A stretch of 64,000 nucleotides of DNA from an uncultured Lachnospiraceae bacterium (lineage in GTDB: Bacteria > Bacillota > Clostridia > Lachnospirales > Lachnospiraceae). Location: the NCBI GenBank assembly GCA_910586755.1, contig CAJUJM010000038.1, positions 1 through 64,000 on the forward strand, in the 5' to 3' direction. Each line of letters opens with the position of its first letter. The first letter of the stretch is position 1. The position numbers were made by a program, and so were the translations under genes. The notes beneath the pieces were generated by a model. That model did not search any database, was not told the origin of the DNA, and saw only the letters and a list, made by a program, of their open reading frames with translations. Shown piece by piece: positions 57,429 through 64,000 of the stretch.

Positions 57429-59849
57429 TTAGGCTCTCAGTTCAATTCCCATACTCTGAAGGCCGTTTAAAATCTTGTTCATAACTCCGGTAATTTCCTT
57501 TTCCTCCAGGGTGTGGTCCTTAGCCCGGAAGGTGATGGAATATGCCATTGACTTAAACCCTTCCTTAATCTGGCTGCCCTGGTATATATCGAAGAGCTGA
57601 CAATCCTCTAAGATCCTGCCGCTTCTCTGAATAATCATATCCTCAATCTGGCCTGCTAAAACAGTCCCCGGCACTACCATGCTCAAGTCTCTGGTTACGG
57701 CGGGGAACTTAGCCAGGCCGGTGTACTTTCTGCCAAAGGAAGTGAAATCCATCATAGCCGGCATGTCTACCACTGCCACGTAGGCCTTCTCTCCAATCTT
57801 ATAATTATCGGCCACGTCCGGATGTATTTCGCCCAGGTAGCCTACTGTCACCTTGTTGTAAATAATATCGGCTTTTCTTCCCGGATGGAGGTATGGATGG
57901 CTGCCGTTGGGATCATAGTGAACCCGCCCGTTCATACCTACGCTCTCAAAGAATTCTTCCACCACTCCCTTCATGGTAAAGAAATCGCCGTCGCCGTACA
58001 TTCCCAGTACAAACTGCATCCGCTCGTCAGGCAGTTCCGTTAAAGGCAGGCTCTTTGGCAAATATACATTGGCCATTTCATAAAGGCGCACATCTTTATT
58101 TCGGCGGTTATAGTTGGTGGACAGGGAGGTCAGCATCCCATTTAAAGGCAGAGTACGCATCACACTGAAATCCTCGCCCAAAGGATTAGAGATAACGACG
58201 GTCTGACGCAGCCCGGAATCCTCCGGAATCAGCAGCTTATCAAATACCCTGGGACTTTCAAAGGAATAGGTCATGGCCTGAGAGAAGCCTGAAAACTCTG
58301 CAATCTCTCTTGCTTTTTCCTCAATACGCAGCTTGTAGGAAAGCTTTCCGGTAGTAGATTCCCCGGCCGGAAGGGTGGTGGGAATCTTATCATATCCATA
58401 AAATCTTGCCACTTCCTCTGCAATATCCGCTTCTCTCTCCAGATCCTGTCTCCAGGTAGGCGCAATCACCTGACTGGTTTCTTCATCATAGCCAATCTCC
58501 AGAGGGCCGAAATAGCTTAACATAGTTTCCCTGGAAATATCAGTTCCCAAAAGCTTGTTGATTCGGTCCGGATGGAAAGGAATCCGCCTGGGTTCCTTTA
58601 ATCCGGCGCAGATATCAATAATACCGCCTACTACCTCCCCGGCGCCCAGCTCTTCAATAAGCTGGCAGGCGCGATTTACCGCCTCCAAGGCAGTGTTGGG
58701 ATCCAGGCCCTTTTCATACTTGCCGGAAGCGTCGGTTCGAAGGCCTGCTTTTTTGGCTGACAGGCGGATATTGGTGCCGTCAAAGCAGGCGCACTCAAAT
58801 ACCATGCTTTTTACGTTATCCGTTATCTTGGAGTTTTCACCGCCCATAATACCGGCAATGCCCACTTCCTTCTCCCCGTCATTAATCATCAAAACCGTGT
58901 GGTCCAGCTTCCGCACCTGACCGTCCAAAGTCTGGAACTGGTCGCCGTCCTCCGCACACTTTACAATAATCTCATGACCTGCCAGAAGATCATAATCAAA
59001 CGCGTGCATAGGCTGGCCGTACTCTTCCATAATGTAGTTGGTAATATCTACAATGTTGTTGATAGGCCGGATGCCGCTGGCTGCCAGACGCCGCTGCATC
59101 CACTCCGGGGAAGGAGCCAGCTTAATATTTTTTACCATTCTTGCACAATATCTGGGGCAAAGCTCCTGATTTTCCACCGTAACCTTTAAGTAATCATGAA
59201 TATCCTCCCCATTTCCGCTCTCTGTAACAACCGGGGGGACAAAAGGCTTACGGAAGGTGGCGGCCGCCTCCCTGGCAATCCCCAGTACGCTGTAACAGTC
59301 TACACGGTTGGAAGTCACTTCATACTCAAATACCACATCATGAAGGCCTAAAACTTCCACAGCGTCTGCGCCGACTTCTGTGTCCGCCGGCAGAATGTAG
59401 ATGCCGCTTTCCGGAGCCAGAGGATACATATCCCGGCTGGAGCCCAGCTCTTCTATGGAGCACATCATTCCGTTGGAGTCTATGCCTCTCAGCTTGCCGC
59501 TTTTAATCCGGATGCCATCCTCCGGCAAAGGACCGCCGTCATGGCCTCCTGCCACTTTGCCGCCGTCCAATACCACCGGAACCTTGTCCCCCTCCTTTAC
59601 ATTGGGAGCGCCGGTTACGATCTGGATCGTCTCTGTTCCAATATCCACCTGGCAAACGATCAGCTTATCTGCATCCGGATGGCGGCGGATTTCTTTAATC
59701 TGACCTACCACAATCTTCTCAAGATTTTTATCCAGGCATTCATAGCCTTCTACTTTGGTTCCGGACAGAGTCATGGCGTCTGTATATTCCTGAGCCGTCA
59801 CGTCCAGATCCGGAACGTATGCTTTAATCCATGATAATGCTGTATTCAT
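57429..59849 (-). CDS. pheT: Phenylalanyl-tRNA synthetase beta subunit
   Basis: An 806-residue subunit. The N-terminal B1 and the tRNA-binding OB fold (IVVGQIKEIRRHPDADKLIV) come first, then B3/B4 editing (EYGQPMHAFDYDLL, VFECACFDGTNIR), B5, the synthetase-like core (YSFESPRVFDKLLIP), and the C-terminal FDX-ACB domain (FPAVTRDLSMVV). ATG 59849 is chosen with AAGGAGA upstream. It follows pheS by 55 bases and shares its T-box control. Confidence 0.97.
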   Translation of the reverse strand: MNTALSWIKAYVPDLDVTAQEYTDAMTLSGTKVEGYECLDKNLEKIVVGQIKEIRRHPDADKLIVCQVDIGTETIQIVTGAPNVKEGDKVPVVLDGGKVAGGHDGGPLPEDGIRIKSGKLRGIDSNGMMCSIEELGSSRDMYPLAPESGIYILPADTEVGADAVEVLGLHDVVFEYEVTSNRVDCYSVLGIAREAAATFRKPFVPPVVTESGNGEDIHDYLKVTVENQELCPRYCARMVKNIKLAPSPEWMQRRLAASGIRPINNIVDITNYIMEEYGQPMHAFDYDLLAGHEIIVKCAEDGDQFQTLDGQVRKLDHTVLMINDGEKEVGIAGIMGGENSKITDNVKSMVFECACFDGTNIRLSAKKAGLRTDASGKYEKGLDPNTALEAVNRACQLIEELGAGEVVGGIIDICAGLKEPRRIPFHPDRINKLLGTDISRETMLSYFGPLEIGYDEETSQVIAPTWRQDLEREADIAEEVARFYGYDKIPTTLPAGESTTGKLSYKLRIEEKAREIAEFSGFSQAMTYSFESPRVFDKLLIPEDSGLRQTVVISNPLGEDFSVMRTLPLNGMLTSLSTNYNRRNKDVRLYEMANVYLPKSLPLTELPDERMQFVLGMYGDGDFFTMKGVVEEFFESVGMNGRVHYDPNGSHPYLHPGRKADIIYNKVTVGYLGEIHPDVADNYKIGEKAYVAVVDMPAMMDFTSFGRKYTGLAKFPAVTRDLSMVVPGTVLAGQIEDMIIQRSGRILEDCQLFDIYQGSQIKEGFKSMAYSITFRAKDHTLEEKEITGVMNKILNGLQSMGIELRA

Positions 59850-59904
59850 AATCAATTCTCCTTCTATTCTATCTCTTCAATATTGATTCCTTCCTGAATT
59901 CTGT

Positions 59905-60924
59905 CTAAAACTGCTTTAAGAAGCGGGTATCATTCTCATACAGCAGTCTCATATCATCAATCTCATATTTTAACAAAGCGATTCTCTCTAATCCTACGCC
60001 GAAGGCAAAACCAGAATACTCATTGGGATCAATATCACACATTTCCAAAACTCTGGGATGAACCATACCGCAGCCTAAAATCTCAATCCAGCCGGATCCC
60101 TTGCAGAACCGGCATCCTTTCCCGCCGCACTTAAAGCAGCTTACATCCACCTCAGCACTGGGTTCCGTAAAGGGGAAGTGATGGGGGCGGAATTTTACTT
60201 TTGTCTCCGGCCCAAACAGCTCCTTTGCAAACTCAGCCAGAGTCCCCTTTAAATCCGCAAAGGTAATATGCTTATCAATTACCAGTCCCTCAATTTGATG
60301 GAAAGAGGGAGAATGAGTGGCATCCACCGCGTCAGAGCGGAATACCCGGCCTGGCGCGATAATTCGGATGGGAGGCCTGCGGTTTTCCATGGTTCGAATC
60401 TGTACCGGAGAAGTCTGGCTTCTTAAGAGAATGTTTTCATTAATATAAAAGGTATCCTGCTCGTCTCTTGCCGGATGGCCTTTGGGGATATTTAATTTCT
60501 CAAAATTATATTTGTCATACTCTACCTCCGGACCTTCCACCACCTCGTAGCCCATGCCTACAAAAATGCGCTCCACCTCTGCCAGGGCAATGGTATTAGG
60601 ATGACTGTGTCCCATTTTTTCCCTTTTTGCCGGAAGAGTTACGTCAATTACCTCTTTTGCCATCTGATCCTCCCTGGCCTTTCTTGCCAGGGCCGCTCTG
60701 GTTTCCTCCAGCTTACTCTCAATTAATGCTCTCACCTCATTGACCATCTGGCCTACCTTTGGGCGCTCTTCAGGTGCAACGTCCTTCATACTCTTCAATA
60801 CTGTGGTCAGCTCACTTTTTTTTCCTAAATAGGCCACACGGATGTCATTGAGTGTTTCCAGCGCCTGGGCCGATTCCATTCTCTCCAGCGCTTTCACTTT
60901 AATTTTTTCTAACTGCTCTTTCAT
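59905..60924 (-). CDS. pheS: Phenylalanyl-tRNA synthetase alpha subunit
   Basis: A 339-residue class II catalytic subunit. The N-terminal coiled coil binds tRNA. Motif 2 region QTSPVQIRTMENRRPPIRII and VFRSDAVDATHSPSFHQIEG follow, then the phenylalanine pocket FTEPSAEVDVSCF, and motif 3 GFAFGVGLERIALLKY. A CFKCGGKGCRFCKGSGW insert, usual in Firmicutes, looks like a zinc site. Start ATG 60924 has AAAGGAGAT upstream; the ten additional codons are excluded. Confidence 0.97.
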   Translation of the reverse strand: MKEQLEKIKVKALERMESAQALETLNDIRVAYLGKKSELTTVLKSMKDVAPEERPKVGQMVNEVRALIESKLEETRAALARKAREDQMAKEVIDVTLPAKREKMGHSHPNTIALAEVERIFVGMGYEVVEGPEVEYDKYNFEKLNIPKGHPARDEQDTFYINENILLRSQTSPVQIRTMENRRPPIRIIAPGRVFRSDAVDATHSPSFHQIEGLVIDKHITFADLKGTLAEFAKELFGPETKVKFRPHHFPFTEPSAEVDVSCFKCGGKGCRFCKGSGWIEILGCGMVHPRVLEMCDIDPNEYSGFAFGVGLERIALLKYEIDDMRLLYENDTRFLKQF

Positions 60925-60956
60925 AATATCTCCTTTCCATACTGAATCCGACAAAA

Positions 60957-61034
60957 TTTTTCCACCTGTGAGGTTTTGCGAATGTGGGAGTCAGGTTGGA
61001 TGCCCCTTGAAACTTCCAACCGCACAGGTGGAAA
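60957..61034 (-). promoter_or_regulatory. Extra hairpin between the T-box terminator and pheS
   Basis: A perfect 12-bp stem (TTTCCACCTGTG at 60959-60970 with its complement at 61023-61034) encloses a second stem (GGTTGGA / TCCAACC on the minus strand). It lies in the leader after the T-box terminator, about 35 bases before the pheS start. It is not part of the standard T-box architecture; the role is unknown. Confidence 0.6.
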
Positions 61035-61312
61035 TAAAAAAGCCCCGCCCCTTCGCATTTTAGAAGGGACGAGGCTTTGATCCTCGCGGTACCACCCTGG
61101 TTCCTGCTTTTTGCAGGCACTTTTCTTATACGTAACGTGTACGAAACGTCACCGCTTACTGTTCTGGTCCGGGACATCCCGGAATCTAAGAGGTTAGGCG
61201 GCGCAGCTCCCGTGGGAAATTCGGCTATTTATCTGAACCCAAGGAAGCTTACAGCCGATGGCCTCCTCTCTCTGTGGGAAAATAAAAGCTTACTGTCACA
61301 TTCATCGCTTTT
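61035..61312 (-). promoter_or_regulatory. T-box riboswitch, phenylalanine, of pheST
   Basis: The minus-strand leader has the T-box AGGGTGGTACCGCGAGG, a terminator stem CGTCCCTTC / GAAGGGGCG with GGGCTTTTTT (61035-61080), and upstream stem I sequence with ACAGTAAGC. A candidate Phe specifier TTC is at 61218-61216 (GAATTTCCCACG). It would sense uncharged tRNA-Phe. With the extra hairpin it accounts for the 425-base gap. Confidence 0.93.
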
Positions 61313-61349
61313 CCTCATATTTTAATCATAATTTTTTAAAATGTCAAGA

Positions 61350-63029
61350 CTATCTGCGCTTTTCTCTATTGCGGTATTTAAAATCAGGAATTACATCTCC
61401 CCAGTTCTCAATTCCGATAATCCCCTTGGCAAAGTCGGTAACTTCCAGGGTCTGGTTCACCTTGTCAATGTAACGATATACTTCCCATATTTTCTTCTGG
61501 CGGGTCGGAACCACCCGGTTTCCTGCTGACATATCGCAGCTCCACAGACCAAAAGCGCAGGACAGCTGTGCCTCAGAAACAGCATCCACCTGGCGGCTCA
61601 TAATAAAAGCGTCAATGTGGGGGTTGCTGTCTGCAATATAGTAGGCATAGGCAAAGGCGGCTGCCTGGAGCTCTTCTGTCTCCCCCCTGGTAGCGCTCCT
61701 GGAAGTAAATCCCTGCTCAGACAAGATGATGGGGCGCACCTCTCCTTTCCCGTCCAGGAAATGATTCTGTTGGAAATAGTCAGTTAAAACAGACAGGTTG
61801 CTGAAATTAATGACAGGTGAGGAATAGTCCCAGGTAATAAGCCCTGTCTGATTGTCGTCCCAAAATTCCGGTTCTGTCAGCGGAATGGAGTAAGGGTGGT
61901 AAGCCAGTCCCCAGTCCATCTGTCCCTTGGCCCGAACCAGATTATTAAAGGTATCAATTACCTCTTTTCCACCATACTTTGTACTGCCATTGATCTCATG
62001 ATTCCAGTTATAATCTACGGAAAAGTACACTCTGTCGTTGGCATTGGTACTCTTAATAGCTGTGTAGAATACCCGGAAGGCTCTCTCAAACTCGGTTACA
62101 TATTTGGTCACATCCATAGGGCCAATATAGTTCCACTGTTGGTTATTGATCTCGTTTCCGATAATCCAATTGGAAATCTTTCCATAGCTGCCGCCATTAT
62201 ACCGTTCTGCCAAAAAGGAAGCCATTGCCTTAATATCCTCATATCCGGCTTCTGTGGCAGCATTAAACATATAGTAATTGGCGGATGCGGTTCTGGTTGT
62301 TCCCGGATAAATCAGGTCAGGAGTAGTATCGTTCCAGCTATTTAAAATAACTGCGGTAACGGTAATTCCCTTTGCTGAAAAATCTAAAATCGTTTTATCG
62401 TAGATATCAAAAAAGCTTTTGCTGAAATGGTAAGTTTTTCCCTCATATTCGTAATCGATTCCATTTCCCAGCATGGCCTGGAAAGGGATATTGACAATGG
62501 TATGCTTTACCCCCAGGGCAAAAGCGTCGTTTAACATATCGTGCTCAATCAGCAGTCCCTTTTTGCTTAAGGGGTCATGAAACGGTTTCTGATTGGACGC
62601 AATCTTCTCCGGGTTGGTAATATAATGGGGATCACTGACCGCAACATAATTGGAACCATCCCACACTGTCACCACAAATTTAGAATACAGCCGGCTGTCT
62701 CTGGTTCCGGCATTTAAGGGGAAGGTAAAAACTGCCTCTCCGGCCTTATCCACCGCCTGAACATAGCCCCTGGTTCTTACCGAATCCTCGTGGGGCTTTA
62801 ATTCCTTTAAATAAAAATGATTGTCCGGCCCGGAAATGGTCCCCGTATTCACTGCGGTAATTCGTATATTTCCATCATCCATAATCTCACACGAGGTAAT
62901 CTGAACCTTTTCCGTCACCTGAGTCTCCGCGGTATCCGCATAGGTGGTTTTCAGGTTCATCAAACACAGCGCTGCTGCCAACAGAAACCAGGCCGCAGTT
63001 TTTATCCTTGTTATCCACTTAGTTGTCAC
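61350..63029 (-). CDS. Secreted DUF5722-family glycoside-hydrolase-like protein
   Basis: A 559-residue exported protein: signal peptide at about 10-32, a beta-sandwich-like N-terminal part (VQITSCEIMDDGNIRITAVN), then a TIM-barrel. Segments such as TVTAVILNSWNDTTP, ISNWIIGNEINNQQWNY, DWGLAYHPYSIPL and IILSEQGFTS place conserved Asn-Glu and Glu at positions typical of clan GH-A acid/base and nucleophile, so it is probably a glycosidase. I recognise it as the DUF5722 type; substrate unknown. Start GTG 63029 has AAGGAGGC upstream; the longer frame is excluded. Confidence 0.78.
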   Translation of the reverse strand: MTTKWITRIKTAAWFLLAAALCLMNLKTTYADTAETQVTEKVQITSCEIMDDGNIRITAVNTGTISGPDNHFYLKELKPHEDSVRTRGYVQAVDKAGEAVFTFPLNAGTRDSRLYSKFVVTVWDGSNYVAVSDPHYITNPEKIASNQKPFHDPLSKKGLLIEHDMLNDAFALGVKHTIVNIPFQAMLGNGIDYEYEGKTYHFSKSFFDIYDKTILDFSAKGITVTAVILNSWNDTTPDLIYPGTTRTASANYYMFNAATEAGYEDIKAMASFLAERYNGGSYGKISNWIIGNEINNQQWNYIGPMDVTKYVTEFERAFRVFYTAIKSTNANDRVYFSVDYNWNHEINGSTKYGGKEVIDTFNNLVRAKGQMDWGLAYHPYSIPLTEPEFWDDNQTGLITWDYSSPVINFSNLSVLTDYFQQNHFLDGKGEVRPIILSEQGFTSRSATRGETEELQAAAFAYAYYIADSNPHIDAFIMSRQVDAVSEAQLSCAFGLWSCDMSAGNRVVPTRQKKIWEVYRYIDKVNQTLEVTDFAKGIIGIENWGDVIPDFKYRNREKRR

Positions 63030-63149
63030 AACTTCTGCCTCCTTCAGGTTATCTCTTTCCGGTATTTCCCATCCGGATTCTCCCATTATAACGTTTCACA
63101 CAAAAAAATAAAAGCTCCTATCATCTTACGTTGTCTTACGATTTCCTTA

Positions 63150-63195
63150 ACACCCGTATAGCCGGGCAAGGAGATTCCCCTATCGGAACCGTTAC
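63150..63195 (+). repeat. Fragment of the GTAAC/GTTAC repeat family
   Basis: CCCGTATAGCCGGGCAAGG resembles the CCGGCATAGCCGGACA hairpin of the 19971 element. CGGAACCGTTAC (63184-63195) matches the end CTGAACCGTTAC at 655-666. It lies between the DUF5722 gene and tRNA-Ala. Confidence 0.4.
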
Positions 63196-63271
63196 ACAGT
63201 CGCTGTTTTTTCAAATTTTTTCAAATTATGTCTTCCCATTTTAAAATTTCTATGATATACTATTCTCACTT

Positions 63272-63344
63272 GGGGCATTGGCGCAGCTGGGAGCGCGTTT
63301 GAATGGCATTCAAAAGGCCGTGGGTTCGAATCCCATATGCTCCA
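63272..63344 (+). tRNA. tRNA-Ala (anticodon GGC)
   Basis: Acceptor stem GGGGCAT pairs with ATGCTCC (one G-T pair) and discriminator base A. The anticodon stem TTTGA/TCAAA encloses loop ATGGCAT, giving anticodon GGC. The T arm is GTGGGTTCGAATCCCAT. CCA is not encoded. A TATACT box lies at 63256-63261. Confidence 0.96.
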
Positions 63345-63362
63345 CTATTTAATCAATATCAT

Positions 63363-63397
63363 AAATCTCAACTCGAAAATGAGTTGGGATTTTTTTA
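63363..63397 (+). terminator. Terminator after tRNA-Ala
   Basis: AAATCtCAACTC-gaaaat-GAGTTGgGATTT is followed by TTTTATT. A further hairpin CCCTCAGT / ACTGAGGG (63410-63449) lies behind it. Confidence 0.85.
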
Positions 63398-63477
63398 TTC
63401 CCTCTGGTACCCTCAGTAAACAAGGGCGCATGGCCTTATCCACTGAGGGGAATGAGAGCTGTTACAACCATTTCCAC

Positions 63478-63524
63478 AAAAAAGAGCGTTCTTCCCAATG
63501 CAATCAGGAAAACGCTCTTTTTTA
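63478..63524. terminator. Terminator of the chemotaxis-receptor gene
   Basis: AAAAAGAGCGTT pairs with AACGCTCTTTTT around a 20-base loop. A and T runs on both sides allow use in either direction; the natural user is the minus-strand receptor gene ending at 63573. Confidence 0.75.
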
Positions 63525-63572
63525 TAATTCTTTATCCGGCCGACGCCTTAAGCCGACTGTATCAGCTCCTGG

Positions 63573-64000
63573 TTAGCCGTTGCTGGATCCATATTTGTCA
63601 GAATCGTCGTAGGAAGAATAGTTATCGGATGCATATGACGGACTGCTCACACCGCCCATGCCACTGTTGTCGCTATCCGGAAGCTTAAACTGGCCTAAAA
63701 GCTGCTTCATCATACCTGCCTGGCCGCTTAACTCTTCGCTGGCAGCAGCACTCTCTTCAGAGGTAGCAGAGTTCATCTGAACAACAGAGGAAATCTGATC
63801 CACTCCCTGGGAAACCTGGGCAATAGCAGCTGCCTGCTCGCCGGAAGCGGTGGCAATCTTGCCCATCATCTCTACCATCTCCTGAGACTTGGCAGCAACT
63901 TCGTTAAATGCTTCATCTGTGTTGACAGCCAGCTTCTCGCCTCTCTCCACATGAAGTAAAGAATTGCTGATCAGCTCTGCCGTATTCTTTGCTGCCTCTG
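63573..64000 (-). CDS. Methyl-accepting chemotaxis protein, C-terminal part (5' end outside window)
   Basis: The frame is open to the right edge, so only the last 142 residues are visible. Sequence such as EAAKNTAELISNSLLHVERG, ATASGEQAAAIAQVSQGVDQ, ISSVVQMNSATSEESAAASE is the descending helix of the MCP cytoplasmic hairpin with Gln/Glu methylation-type sites. The C-terminus is a low-complexity Ser/Tyr/Asp/Gly tail (SPSYASDNYSSYDDSDKYGS) without a recognisable CheR-tether pentapeptide. Input domain not visible. Presence suggests a motile or chemotactic relative. Confidence 0.9.
   Translation of the reverse strand, partial: EAAKNTAELISNSLLHVERGEKLAVNTDEAFNEVAAKSQEMVEMMGKIATASGEQAAAIAQVSQGVDQISSVVQMNSATSEESAAASEELSGQAGMMKQLLGQFKLPDSDNSGMGGVSSPSYASDNYSSYDDSDKYGSSNG

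Overview
The window looks like the chromosome of a spore-forming anaerobic Firmicute, most likely a gut Lachnospiraceae (Clostridium/Lachnoclostridium/Enterocloster-like). The reasons are the spore-coat and spore-engulfment genes, T-box leaders on aminoacyl-tRNA synthetases, strong AAGGAGG ribosome binding sites, rubrerythrin, radical-SAM enzymes, and Clostridia-type families such as DUF6062, DUF5722 and the CBS-pair protein. This assignment rests on protein resemblance from memory, not on a database search. Most genes lie on the minus strand.

Layout. (1) 1-2200: the right end of an inserted element with a broken DUF4160 gene and a large serine recombinase. The recombinase ends next to a spore-coat gene (cotJC) cut after 32 recognisable codons. 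(2) 2176-3870: the cotJA-cotJB-[cotJC] operon, divergent from a 44-cysteine coat-like protein. (3) 3944-10046: tRNA-Pro, a gluconate 5-dehydrogenase-like SDR with its GntR regulator and operators, a small alarmone synthetase, a CBS protein, a SpoIID/M23 sporulation pair and a SPL-like radical SAM protein. (4) 10137-15776: glycogen phosphorylase and type-2 IleRS with a T-box. (5) 16248-20989: a membrane protein, a GHL10 hydrolase, nicotinate phosphoribosyltransferase and a PRTase-like protein. (6) 21034-29035: a LacI-controlled operon joining a ribose-type ABC importer (permease fused to its lipoprotein binding protein) to a fumarate-reductase-like flavoprotein, a CaiB/BaiF CoA-transferase and a MaoC hydratase. 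(7) 29374-37305: a nickel/peptide ABC importer followed by larB and a larC-larE fusion, i.e. nickel uptake feeding nickel-pincer cofactor synthesis. (8) 37641-44642: phosphoesterase, rubrerythrin, NUDIX, DUF6062, a D,D-carboxypeptidase and an anSME-like radical SAM enzyme. (9) 44834-52966: a probable sialic-acid utilisation cluster (CUT1 ABC importer, GDSL esterase, DUF624, AGE epimerase, N-acetylneuraminate lyase, AraC regulator). (10) 52977-64000: smpB, rnr, secG, a RelE-type toxin-antitoxin pair, an acetyltransferase, pheST with T-box, a DUF5722 secreted protein, tRNA-Ala and the C-terminal end of a chemotaxis receptor.

The most interesting signals are: (a) the cotJC interruption with the recombinase at the junction and a SigE-like promoter in front of it, which suggests a sporulation-time intervening element; (b) four copies of a near-perfect hairpin with consensus AAGGGGATGnnGCAAAATGA; (c) a dispersed family with ends GTAACAGTTnAGACGG, one copy of which folds as a closing stem plus three hairpins; (d) two further dispersed repeats; and (e) the LacI-controlled catabolic operon with a permease-binding protein fusion. 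Start codons were moved from the longest reading frame where a ribosome binding site decides, and this is stated in the entries.
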